Assembly: GCF_000243415.2 (NCBI RefSeq)
Contig: NZ_KI912270.1
Span: 4,462,803 to 4,526,802 of the forward strand
Source: Mycolicibacterium tusciae JS617
GTDB lineage: Bacteria > Actinomycetota > Actinomycetes > Mycobacteriales > Mycobacteriaceae
Direction of reading: 5' to 3'
DNA: 64,000 bases
Position 1 is the first letter of the stretch. Every line of letters starts with the position of its first letter. The position numbers and the translations under genes were made by a program. This document shows positions 39,915 through 48,807 of this stretch, piece by piece. The notes beneath the pieces are model-generated. The model saw only the letters and a program-made list of their open reading frames with translations, made no database searches and was not told the origin of the DNA.

Positions 39915-40071
39915 ATTCCTCCTTGAAACGCCCCCGTCAGACCACACCACCGAGACATCGCGGACGGGAAACCGCGCCAAGCTGGCTGCGAACCTTGGTC
40001 CTATTGAGCGGGTGCACTCACCAACTCGTCGGATTCACATCAGTTCGCTGAATCGTGTTGTGCCGCGACGG

Positions 40072-40389
40072 CTAGACGCTGCGCCGCACACTGTCCAAGT
40101 GCTGGTCGGAATGTTCCGTCAGCCGACAGCGATCCATGTGCCGTAAACGACGGTGCTCGAGTACTACCCAGAGAGCGCCGAAGCCGATCGCAAGCAACGC
40201 GACCACTCCGGTCATCAGGGTGTATTCGCGATGGTTGTAGGCGACGGAGGCAATACAACCAACGAACGAAATTACGCCGAGTGCGATCGACAGGAGACCC
40301 GGCCAGCAATAGCCGTCAGTGAGCGACTCGCACGCATGTTGGTGGCTCGTGCGGAAGTGATCAACGGGATCGCGGTGGTTGTTTTCCAC
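40072..40389 (-). CDS. usfY: UsfY-like small membrane protein
   Basis: 105 residues from a GTG at 40389 with AGGAGGAGCT directly before it. It starts MENNHRDPVDHFRTSHQHAC and continues ESLTDGYCWPGLL, which closely resembles the mycobacterial UsfY start (RDPVDHLRTTRPLAGESLID, from memory). Two membrane helices follow (about 33-53 and 60-80), then the charged LEHRRLRHM. UsfY is encoded near sigF in tuberculosis-complex species; here it stands alone, between two mobile elements. Confidence 0.75.
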   Translation of the reverse strand: MENNHRDPVDHFRTSHQHACESLTDGYCWPGLLSIALGVISFVGCIASVAYNHREYTLMTGVVALLAIGFGALWVVLEHRRLRHMDRCRLTEHSDQHLDSVRRSV

Positions 40390-40402
40390 AGCTCCTCCTA
40401 AT

Positions 40403-41239
40403 GTCGTGTGACGAAGATTCGAACCACCCGTCTAGCAACATTGCGAAACGGCGTATGCGCGACCACAAGTCGCGTCCGCGAAAGCATGTACGAGCAATGT
40501 GATTGGCAATACGACAGCAAGCATCGTGCGTCGAAGGACCCTCTCCATCCCCCTGAAGGGTGGCTCCGCGGGTGGCCTCACGGCGTAGCGTTTTGTCACC
40601 TTTTCCGTCGAGGCCCAGGCGAAAGCGGCGCCTTCAGACGACCACCGCGTGGAGGCCGCGATCGACCGTCTCAACTGGCCTATGGCGCGCTACACCATGA
40701 CCCAACGGGACGGACGCCGATCAGGCCTCAATGGATCGCACACAAACAAAGGCCGCGAGCTCGCGCACGTCACAATGCACCTCGAAGGCTCGAAGCAGAT
40801 CGAGTATAGCGCTCCTTATCGACGTCCCACCCGGACCGCAAGTGAGTCCAAAGCCCCAGATCGACAACAGTTGTCGTCACCAGAGCGAGGTGGCCACCAA
40901 CCCCAGGCGGCGACGCCGCATTCATGATTCATCTGATGAAGTCGGAACAATTCACTCATGGACAACATTCGTTATCCATGTGTAATCCCGCCGTTTTCAT
41001 TGGATGAATCAACCGTAGGTTGCCGCCCGTGGGTGCGACCGTCGCTTGGGTTCACCGAATGCTGCTGTTGATCAAGGCTATTCGGATTGATGGCGGGGTG
41101 CGAGAGCGGGTGGGTCGTCGGACCAGGTCCGCGGGGAGAAATTTGCACGCTCATCGCCGAGGCACCTACCTGCATCGACGTGGCATTGATGCATTGCATG
41201 ATTCAATGTATCATCCGATGAGACAGCTGGGAGGGTGCG
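40403..41239. other. Intergenic stretch without supported genes
   Basis: About 840 bp between the UsfY-like gene and the recombinase. Several short frames exist but none has a convincing ribosome site or family match. Just before the recombinase start the sequence is AT-richer (GATTCAATGTATCATCC), which may hold its promoter. Confidence 0.45.
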
Positions 41240-42158
41240 GTGCCGGTCGATAGAAGCGGTCGCGTGTACGTCGTGGGCTCGGTCCCGTTGCTGCATCCCG
41301 AGGCGCAGACCGTCGAGGAGATGCTCGAGGGATGGCGCAATCAGCAACTGTGCCGCAACCTCCACCACGAGACGATCGCCGGGCGGATCCGGATCGTGGA
41401 GCGGTTCGTGGAGGTGACCAACGAGTTCCCGTGGACATGGACACCGGCGATGGCTGAGGAGTTCTTCAGTGATCTGCGCGCGATCCACCGGCGCAAGCAA
41501 TCCACCATCCGCGGCTATCAGAACGCCTTGAAATTGTTCTGCTCCTATGTCAGCCATCCCGATTACGGCTGGGACCGGGTGTGCGAGCAGCGCTTCGGAA
41601 CTCATCCGGCCCAAGTATTCTTCGAGTGGAACACCGCCACGCACGTGCAGGACAACGAACAGTCCCCCGAGAAACGCGCTTTCACCAAGGCGGAGTTGCA
41701 GGACTTCTTCGACCACGCCGACGACCAGGTCGCGCTGATCGCGGCCTCGGGGCGCAAGGGCTGGTTGCCGGCCTACCGCGACGCGGTGATGTTCAAGATC
41801 GCGTACTCCTACGGGCTGCGGTGCAACGAAATACGGCACCTGCAGACCGTCGACTTCTCCCGCAATCCCCGCGGTCGGGAGTTCGGCCGCTACGGCGTCG
41901 TTCAGATCCGGTACGGCAAGGCCAAGAAGGGATCCCCGCCCAAACGGCGCAGCGTCTTGACGGTCTTCGATTGGACGCCCGAGGTGATCGGCGACTGGCT
42001 CGTCCACGGTCAGCCCTGTATGGACGATGGCATCGACTTGTTCCCCAGCGAGAAGGGTGCGCTGGTTGCCGAACGCACTCTGCTGCGTCGGTTCCGCCGC
42101 TACTGCGACGATGACCTGCAGCTGCCGGGCGGATTGGATCTGCACTCGTTGCGGCGCT
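41240..42158 (+). pseudogene. Tyrosine recombinase, 5' part of a gene split by a 6.1-kb insertion
   Basis: The frame from the GTG at 41240 (GGAGGG upstream) encodes a phage-integrase-type protein: a SAM-like N-terminal domain (ETIAGRIRIVERFVEV), then the catalytic domain with Arg in YSYGLRCNEIRHLQTVDF. It stops dead after LDLHSLRR, inside the HxxR box; the next six codons come from the inserted element. The missing part, with LGHEHASTTSLY, is at 48266-48460. The gene belonged to the outer module with 48457-50287. Confidence 0.85.
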
Positions 42159-42192
42159 TTGTCCCCGCTTAGTTCCCGTGTTGCGATAAGCC
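42159..42192 (+). repeat. Left end of the three-recombinase element: terminal and subterminal repeats
   Basis: TTGTCCCCGC begins the element. CGTGTTGCGATAAGCC at 42177-42192 is a subterminal repeat whose inverted partner is near the right end. These are likely binding sites for the three recombinases. Confidence 0.65.
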
Positions 42193-42217
42193 GGGAAGGG
42201 GCTGGTGGCCTTGGTGT

Positions 42218-43732
42218 TTGGCGGTTGCGTCGAGTCGTGTGGTGTTTCTAGCCTGTTCGCTTGTGATCCTGAGCTTCTTCTCGTCGCAAGGCTGGCGGTC
42301 CTGGGATGTCGAGCACCGGCCGGTGATTCCGGAGGGGATGCCGGTGCTAATCGATGACGACCTGCTGTTCGAGGACGGCCTCGGGGCGCCGCGATCGGTG
42401 TCGGTGGCGAACCGGTGGCTGCGGCTGCTTCCGGCCAGCGGGGCGCCGGCGCCGAGTTCGTGGGAGAACTACGCGCGGGCAGTCAAGGAGTGGACGGAGT
42501 TCCTCGCTGAGCACGGGATCGGGTTGTTCGACACCCGCGACCGGCTCAAGGCCGGGCTGAGCCGGTATGCCGAGCACCGCGCGGCCGGGCCAATTTCGGC
42601 GAGGTTCGCTGCGACCACGTGGTCGCAGCACATGAGCATCCTGTCGCTGTTCTACCGGTGGGCGATCGACGAAGGAGTTGCCGCTGCCGAGCCGTTCACC
42701 TACCGGTCGGCGCGGGCGGTCTTCGCCGGCACCGGCCGCGATGTCCGGGTGAATCTGGCGTCGCGCCGCACCCCGAAACCACACGTGACCATCAAGTATC
42801 TGGAGCCGGACTTCACCGACCTGTTCCGCAAAGGGTTACGCGGTTTGGCACCGGATGGCAACCGCGACAGCGGGTTCGCGGGCCGGGAGATGACCCGCAA
42901 CGCCGCGATCGGGGATCTGGCGTTGGCGACCGGGTTGCGGTTGGGCGAGTTCACCCATCTGCTGCCGTGGGAGGTTCCGGCGCTGCCGCTGGCGCCGACG
43001 GCGATTCCGATCCCGTTTCCGGTGCCGGCGGGAATCACCAAGGGCCGCAAGTTCCGCACTACCTGGATCTCTTACGACGCCCTGGCCGGGCTGCACGACT
43101 ACCTGGAGCTTGACCGCGCGGCCGTCACCGAAGGGTCGGCCTGGCGACCGCCGCGACGGTGGGGTGAACCGCTGCTGGTGAGCGACCCGGATGCGCGGGG
43201 TGGCCGGGTCAACGGTGTTCGCCGGTCGTGGGAGTCGCTGACCCCGGCCGAGCGGCGTCGGCTGGTGGCACCGAAGGGCGGGTCGTGCCTGCTGGCGGTG
43301 AAAGCCGATGGTGGCCCGTTCACGGCGTGGGCGACGGTGTTCGAGCGCACCGCCGACCGGATCCGCGCGAGGTTCGAGCCACGGTTCCCGCATGTTCACC
43401 CGCACCGGCTGCGGCATTCGTTCTCGATGCAGACCTTGGAATATTTGGTGACCGGCTACTACCGGCAGGCGGCAAAGCTGGTGCGCGACACCGACGCCGA
43501 CGCGGCGCTGGTGTTCTACCTGACCAAGGCCGATCCGCTGCTGGTGCTGCGGGACCTGTTGGGTCACTCGACGGTGTTGACCACGGAAAAGTATCTGAAA
43601 CGCCTTGATACGACCCGGATTTACCGGCAAGCCTACGAAACCGCCGGCGTGGAATCCGGACTCGTCGGCGAGGACGCCGCGCAGCGGGAATCCGACGCCG
43701 AATTCCACGACGACGCCGAGGAGGTGTTGTGA
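42218..43732 (+). CDS. Tyrosine recombinase 1 of the trio
   Basis: Up to 504 residues; translation may begin later, for example at the Met at 42338 (MPVLIDDDLLFEDG), because the first 40 residues look unlike the family. Core N-terminal domain: SWENYARAVKEWTEFLAEHG. Catalytic set: Arg in TGLRLGEFTHL, HPHRLRHSF (HxxR), LLGHSTVLTTEKYL (His and nucleophile Tyr). All residues needed for strand exchange are present. Its stop overlaps the start of recombinase 2 (TGATG). Confidence 0.9.
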   Translation: MAVASSRVVFLACSLVILSFFSSQGWRSWDVEHRPVIPEGMPVLIDDDLLFEDGLGAPRSVSVANRWLRLLPASGAPAPSSWENYARAVKEWTEFLAEHGIGLFDTRDRLKAGLSRYAEHRAAGPISARFAATTWSQHMSILSLFYRWAIDEGVAAAEPFTYRSARAVFAGTGRDVRVNLASRRTPKPHVTIKYLEPDFTDLFRKGLRGLAPDGNRDSGFAGREMTRNAAIGDLALATGLRLGEFTHLLPWEVPALPLAPTAIPIPFPVPAGITKGRKFRTTWISYDALAGLHDYLELDRAAVTEGSAWRPPRRWGEPLLVSDPDARGGRVNGVRRSWESLTPAERRRLVAPKGGSCLLAVKADGGPFTAWATVFERTADRIRARFEPRFPHVHPHRLRHSFSMQTLEYLVTGYYRQAAKLVRDTDADAALVFYLTKADPLLVLRDLLGHSTVLTTEKYLKRLDTTRIYRQAYETAGVESGLVGEDAAQRESDAEFHDDAEEVL

Positions 43733-45456
43733 TGCCGACGATGGTTGTTGACACTCCGCTCGGTCTGAGCTGCGTGTTCAGTGACGGCAGCAGAGCCGAA
43801 TTCGACCTTACGGGGTCGCCGAACCCCAGGTTGGCGCGCGATCTGGCCGTCGGTTTGGTGGAGCTGATACACCCCCACGGCAGTGCCGATACCGCTGGCA
43901 CGGTCGGCCACTACGTGCGTGGGTTGCACAGGATGGTGCGAGCGCTCGCCGATCAGGGGTTCACCGGCGGCATCGCCGATCTGCGGCGCGGGCAGTTGGC
44001 GCAGTTCTGGATGGCGGGCCCGAACTGGTTGGAGGCGCTGACTCGGTCCTTGGTGGAGGGTTACGCGCGATCCGGCGGCCGTGTCGGCGACGGCGTGGTG
44101 GAACTGGCCGCCGGGCGGCACTTCAACATTCAGCCGAATCGGCGGCCGTTGCCGCCCTACTCCGAGGCTGAATGGCAGCGACTTACCGCGGTCTGCCGAC
44201 AGCAGGTCGATGACTCCTATGCCACGCATCGGCATGCGTTGGCGTCCGTTCCCGGAGGGCGGCATCCGGGCGCGGGCGCGTGGTCTCACCAGAACTTCTG
44301 CTGGTTGCTGGCGACGCACGGCCCTCTCGGCAGCTGCGAGGCCGCTGAGACGATTGGCATGTCTATCAACGTCTTCCGCCATCGAGGAGTCACCACTGTC
44401 TTCCACGAGGCTGCGCAAGCGATGTTCCCGCACCTCGAAGTCGTGGTCGCCTACCGGCTGCTGTTCGGGATCTACTCCGGCATCGTCCCGGACGGTATCG
44501 CCGACCTGGAGGTCGGAGACATCGACTGGGCCGGGGATTCGACTGTTCTGCTGTCCTATGTCAAACGCCGCACCGCCGCCGAGAGCACCACCTTGCCGCG
44601 GCCAGCGGTGCGGTTGCTCGAGCAGTGGCTGGCGCACTCGGCGCTGCTGCGCCGCTTCGTGCCACCGGACGAGCGCACCACGCTGTGGTTGGGGATGAGC
44701 CAGCCCGGTTACTCCCGCCGCCTCGGCGAGGTGAACCGGTCGGCGACCGGGCGGTGGATGCAACGCCACAGCATCGTCGGCGACGACGGCGAGCCGCTGA
44801 AACTGCACCGGTCCCGCATCCGCACCACGCACCACGCGATGCGAGACAAGAAGTCCTGGACCGGGAATGCGCGCGCCACGATCGACCCGAACCACACCCC
44901 GGCGGTCGAGGGCGACCACTACCTGTCGGCAACGACTCCCGGCCAACGCCACGCCGTCGAGACGATCATCGCCGACGCCCAGCACGACATCCTCCGCCGC
45001 GCACACCCACCGACCGTGATCACCGCGGAAGACGCCGCAGCACTCGTCGAGGGCTACCCGCAACTGCTGGCGGTGATGAAGCTCGACGAAGGCGTGCTCG
45101 CCGAGCTGGTCGGTGGCACGCGGGATGTATTCACCGCGGCCTGCGCCGATCAGCTTTCCGGGCTGCACGGACCGGCCGGGAAACCATGCCCGGCACGTCC
45201 GTGGGTCTGCCTGCTTTGCCCGCTGGCGGTGTTCGCTCCCCGGCACGCGGTGAACCTGTTGCGGCTCAAGGCATTCTTCTCCCGCCAGTGGCAGCAGATG
45301 CCCGCCGCCCACTTCATGACCGTCTTCGGCCGCTACGCCGCCCGGATCGACCAGATCCTGGACCGCTTCGACCCCGCCGAACTCACCGCCGCAGCCACAA
45401 GAATCACCGACAGCGACAACGAAATCCCCTTGCGCCCGGAGGAACTCACCGCATGA
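43732..45456 (+). CDS. Tyrosine recombinase 2 of the trio
   Basis: 574 residues from the ATG at 43732. The long catalytic region includes GIYSGIVPDGIADLEVGDID, where the usual first Arg (GLRxSE) is not evident, then LHRSRIRTTHHA as the HxxR-like box and DPNHTPAVEGDHYL with the candidate nucleophile Tyr. A C-terminal CPARPWVCLLCPLAVFAPRH stretch has a CxxC pair. The lost Arg may mean a structural role in a heteromeric complex. It overlaps recombinase 3 by ATGA. Confidence 0.85.
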   Translation: MPTMVVDTPLGLSCVFSDGSRAEFDLTGSPNPRLARDLAVGLVELIHPHGSADTAGTVGHYVRGLHRMVRALADQGFTGGIADLRRGQLAQFWMAGPNWLEALTRSLVEGYARSGGRVGDGVVELAAGRHFNIQPNRRPLPPYSEAEWQRLTAVCRQQVDDSYATHRHALASVPGGRHPGAGAWSHQNFCWLLATHGPLGSCEAAETIGMSINVFRHRGVTTVFHEAAQAMFPHLEVVVAYRLLFGIYSGIVPDGIADLEVGDIDWAGDSTVLLSYVKRRTAAESTTLPRPAVRLLEQWLAHSALLRRFVPPDERTTLWLGMSQPGYSRRLGEVNRSATGRWMQRHSIVGDDGEPLKLHRSRIRTTHHAMRDKKSWTGNARATIDPNHTPAVEGDHYLSATTPGQRHAVETIIADAQHDILRRAHPPTVITAEDAAALVEGYPQLLAVMKLDEGVLAELVGGTRDVFTAACADQLSGLHGPAGKPCPARPWVCLLCPLAVFAPRHAVNLLRLKAFFSRQWQQMPAAHFMTVFGRYAARIDQILDRFDPAELTAAATRITDSDNEIPLRPEELTA

Positions 45457-47658
45457 CAAGCACAATCGCGACCACGGCACCCGGCACACCCCCACGGTCC
45501 CCGTTCACCGGCGCCGACATCTGCCGCGAAGCCGGGCTCACGCTGCCAGACCGCACCTCACGACCGGTGTTCGACGACGACCTGTGGGATTTCACCGACG
45601 TCGTCGGGCTCCCGGTCCAGATGGCCCTCTACCGGCGGCGATTCGACTTCACCACCATCACCGACCCACGTTGGCGGCTGGTCGTCAAGGAGCTGATCCT
45701 GGCGCTGCTTGCCCCGAACCATGATGCCGTGGTTCGGCTGCCGCGCGCCTACCGCACCGCACTGCATCTGACCAGCTGCTACAGCCGACTCTACGAGGCC
45801 GGGACGTTCTTCGGCTGGCTCGACCGGCGGGGAATCACTGCCCTCACCGAAGTCGATACCCGCCTCTGCGAGGACTACCTGGGATTCCGACGCTATGTCA
45901 CCGACTCCGACGGCACCGTCGTGGGCGAGCAGAGCCCCGGCCTCCGGCGCGCTGCCGCGCAGATGATCGTCGACCTGGTCGACTACCGTGACCTGTTCAC
46001 CACCGACCGGGTTCCGGCCGATCTGCGTCCTTGGGGCGGCGCGACAGCGTCAGCGGTCGCCGAAATGCCTTCTGGTCGTGAGGGAAACAAGACGCCGGCC
46101 GTCCCTGCCGAAGTGCTGCAGCCGATGCTCGCCGCGGCCTTGCACCTGGTGCAGACCCTCGGCCCACACGTTGTCGAGCTGCACGAGCAGATCCGCCACA
46201 TCGACCGCATTTGGGCTACGAAGGCACCGGGCCTTCGTCATGGCTCGTCGGCGATGATCAGCGACATCAACAAACTGCTGGCCGACCACAGGGTGACCAA
46301 CACGCCTCTGCCGATGCTCGAAGACCACGATGTCAGACGCCGACTCACGGCTGGCTGGGACGCGAACAACCCGCTGCTGCCGGTCTCCACCGGAGCCCTG
46401 GCCCGGCAGGCCGGATACGTCCAGTTTTGGGCGAAATGGATGCCCGCGCTGCGCAAACCGCTGATCGACACCCTCCACACTGTCGGAGTCGAGAAGGTTT
46501 TCGCCCGCAACGCCGCACAGGCACCGACCGCCGACGACTCAGCCCTGTTGCCCTGGACACTGCCACTGCACCGATCCGAAGCGGTCGCCCTGATCGGCAT
46601 CACCCGCACCGCGGCCATCGTGGTCCTGGCCGCCGCGTCCGGAATGCGGGCCAGCGAGCTGATGGAACTGCGGGTCGGCTGCTGCCGCCCGGTCGAGGAA
46701 CCGATACCCGGTCTGAAGCGCTACCGCGTCGCCAGCAAGATCATCAAAGGCCAGGGCCTGGGTGGCACCGACGACGAATGGGTCGTCATCGAACCGGTCC
46801 ACCGCGCAATCGAGCTCATCGAACAGCTCCATGACGACCCCCACGAGGGCGCTCTTCTGCTGTCCCGGTTCAGCTTCCGGGTCCGTTACCTATGGTTTCG
46901 CGCCTGGGTGAACTCCCCGGCCGGGGCCCGCCTCGGACTCGCCCCGATCCCCGACGAACCAGTAGCACTGCGGATGCTGAGGCGCACGGTTGCGTTGGAG
47001 ATGGCTTACCGGCCCGGCGGTGTTCTCGCAGCAAAACTGCACCTCAAACATATCGCTGCCGCCACTACAGAAGGCTATGCGGCTCGACCGGGCGGTGCTC
47101 AAGCGGAGTTGCTGGCCGAAGTCAACAAGCTCGAGGCCGACCACAAACTCCAGCTCGTGCTGGCCGAGTTCCGCAACTACCAGCAAGGAATCCTGCCCGC
47201 CGGGCCCGGTGCCCGCAACCTGACCGAATTCTTCGCCAGCATCGACACCGACCTCGACACCGAAGCGATTGCGGCGCCCAAGATCCAGCGCAACGACCGC
47301 GACATCCTCAACCTGCTGTCCAAACGCGCGAAGGCACTGCATCTCGGCCCGGCGAACTATTGCTGGTTCACCGATCCCTCGCGCGCACTCTGCCTGAAAC
47401 TCGCCGGCACCCCGACCTCGGACCGCCCGATGATCGGCATGTGTGACTCCGCGCGCTGTCCGCAGGCCACCCACCACCAGCACCACCGGCCCATCTGGGG
47501 CCGAGCACGCCGAACTCACCAAGACCCTCCTCGGCCAACTCGGCAAAACCCGCACCACCGAACACACCCGACTACAGACCGACTACGACCGCGCCGTCCG
47601 GGTCATCACCAGCATCGACACAGCCACCGGGACCGGCGCAACCGAGGAGCAAGCATGA
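45453..47658 (+). CDS. Tyrosine recombinase 3 of the trio (frameshift near its 3' end)
   Basis: The protein starts MTSTIATTAPGTPPRSPFTG at 45453. It has AASGMRASELMELRVGCC (Arg box), VALRMLRRTVALEMAYR and HLKHIAAATTEGYA (His, Tyr). From about 47497 the reading frame loses sense; the sensible continuation (AEHAELTKTLLGQLGKTRTT ...) is in the +1 frame and ends at 47658, overlapping the next start. Removing one G from GGGG at 47497-47500 restores a protein of about 734 residues. The open frame continuing to 48122 is therefore a mixture of two genes. Confidence 0.78.
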
Positions 47659-48122
47659 GAATCACTGCCGCCCAACGCATCCACAACGAGAACTGCATCC
47701 GCGCCGCCATGGACCGGCTGCTGCGCGGCGAGATCCCGCCCGGCGGCAGCTGCGATATCAAGACCCTCGCACTCGAGGCCGGGGTCGACCGCACGGCGTT
47801 CTACGGCACCCGGCCCTACGCGCACCTACGCACCGAATTCGAGCACCGACTCCAGCAATTGCAAGAGGCGGGAGAAACCCCGGACCCGAAAGTCGCTCAG
47901 ATCGAACGCCTCAAAGCAGAGGTTGACAAGCTCAAAACCAACCTCGCCCAATCCAATTCCACAATCCAGGACCTCACCGACTTCCGGAGCCAGGCCCTGG
48001 CCCGCATCGCTGCCCAACACGACGAGATCCTTCGACTCCGCGCCGCCGACAACCCGGCAGCAGCCGTCACCTGCCTCCAGAGTCGCCCGAAACCCCGGCA
48101 GAAAGTAATCGGACCATGCTGA
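47655..48122 (+). CDS. TnpC-like small coiled-coil protein (DUF6262 type)
   Basis: 155 residues from the ATG at 47655, overlapping the TGA of the repaired recombinase 3. It starts MRITAAQRIHNENCIRAAMD; a small HTH-like part (CDIKTLALEAGVDRTAFYG) is followed by a long heptad coiled coil (QIERLKAEVDKLKTNLAQSN). In Tn554-type elements a protein of this kind, TnpC, biases the orientation and frequency of transposition. The call is from architecture and position. Confidence 0.8.
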   Translation: MRITAAQRIHNENCIRAAMDRLLRGEIPPGGSCDIKTLALEAGVDRTAFYGTRPYAHLRTEFEHRLQQLQEAGETPDPKVAQIERLKAEVDKLKTNLAQSNSTIQDLTDFRSQALARIAAQHDEILRLRAADNPAAAVTCLQSRPKPRQKVIGPC

Positions 48123-48157
48123 CCCCGTCGGCAGTGACGTCCATCACAAACGATTTG

Positions 48158-48263
48158 GGTTTATCGCCACACGATCGGCAATCAGCGTCACGAACTACGC
48201 GCCGAGAATCGGCCACGTCAAACGCAACACGAACCCAACCGCACACGACCACTGCGGAGACAA
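48158..48263 (+). repeat. Right end of the three-recombinase element
   Basis: GGTTTATCGCCACACG (48158-48173) is the inverted partner of the left subterminal repeat, 14 of 16 matching. GCGGAGACAA (48254-48263) is the terminal repeat. The 140 bp after the TnpC-like gene hold no gene and are the right-end recombination site. Confidence 0.65.
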
Positions 48264-48265
48264 GC

Positions 48266-48460
48266 CGCTCCTATGCCACCCACCTCATAGAAGATGGCTG
48301 GGACGCGAAATTTGTCCAGGACCAGCTGGGTCACGAACATGCCAGTACCACCTCGCTGTACACCTGTGTGTCCAGCGACTTTCGTACCCGAACCTTGCGT
48401 CGGGCACTGGATACCACCATCAATGAGGCGTTGTCCTTCGACGGTGAGGAGAGCTCGTGA
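48266..48460 (+). pseudogene. Tyrosine recombinase, 3' part of the split gene
   Basis: Reading from CGC at 48266, the frame gives RSYATHLIEDGWDAKFVQDQ, then LGHEHASTTSLYTCVSSDF with the catalytic His and Tyr, and ends at 48460. It continues the protein that breaks off at 42157 (LDLHSLRR), and together the two parts would make about 372 residues. The stop overlaps the start of the HTH gene. Without its own start this half should be silent. Confidence 0.83.
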
Positions 48461-48807
48461 AACGCGAAGTCGACTACACCTGGCGGGTGGCCGAGCTGAT
48501 GGCCGCGGCCGGCATGCACAACAGCACCGACCTCATCCCGCGCCTCGCCGAGCGTGGTATCCAACTGTCGCGCCCGCAGGTCTACCGGGTGGTTCATCAA
48601 CGCCCCGAACGGGTTTCGCTCCAGATGATGGCCGCCCTGTGCGACATCTTCGGCTGCGGAGTCGAGGACCTGATCACCGTCACCGCAAGCGACGTCCGCC
48701 GCAAGAAAGCCTCATCCGCCGCGGCGACGTCGCCTGCGCCCAACGTCGTCGAGATCAACAAATCCGTGCGGCCGCGACGCGCCCGTGTGCTCCGCGATGA
48801 CGATTAA
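48457..48807 (+). CDS. XRE-like helix-turn-helix protein
   Basis: 116 residues starting MKREVDYTWRVAELMAAAGM. The HTH (NSTDLIPRLAERGIQLSRPQ followed by VYRVVHQRPERVSLQMMAAL) is of the Cro/XRE type, with CDIFGCGVEDLITV after it. The C-terminal 35 residues are basic and flexible. It is coupled by overlap to the recombinase tail before it and to the zinc-ribbon recombinase after it, so it probably regulates, or acts as excision factor for, the outer module. Confidence 0.82.
   Translation: MKREVDYTWRVAELMAAAGMHNSTDLIPRLAERGIQLSRPQVYRVVHQRPERVSLQMMAALCDIFGCGVEDLITVTASDVRRKKASSAAATSPAPNVVEINKSVRPRRARVLRDDD

Larger units (their letters stand above)
42159..48263 (+). mobile_element. Three-recombinase transposon with a TnpC-like gene (Tn554/RIT-like)
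   Basis: Boundaries come from the two halves of the interrupted recombinase gene. The left flank ends CGGCGCT and the right flank resumes CCGCT-CCTATGCC, so CGCT is present on both sides. The ends carry the inverted repeat TTGTCCCCGC (42159-42168) and GCGGAGACAA (48254-48263), 9 of 10 matching. Inside are three tyrosine-recombinase genes and one small coiled-coil gene, all on plus with overlapping starts and stops. This layout matches Tn554-type and recombinase-in-trio elements. Confidence 0.83.

Noticed and set aside
43633..45495. Long minus-strand frame opposite recombinase 2
   Set aside because: It is open only because of GC-rich codon bias on the other strand; composition and lack of motifs mark it as a shadow.
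44625..48122. A single 1,165-codon open frame
   Set aside because: It joins an antisense-like shadow of recombinase 2, the real recombinase 3, an out-of-frame stretch and the TnpC-like gene. The real genes start at 45453 and 47655.
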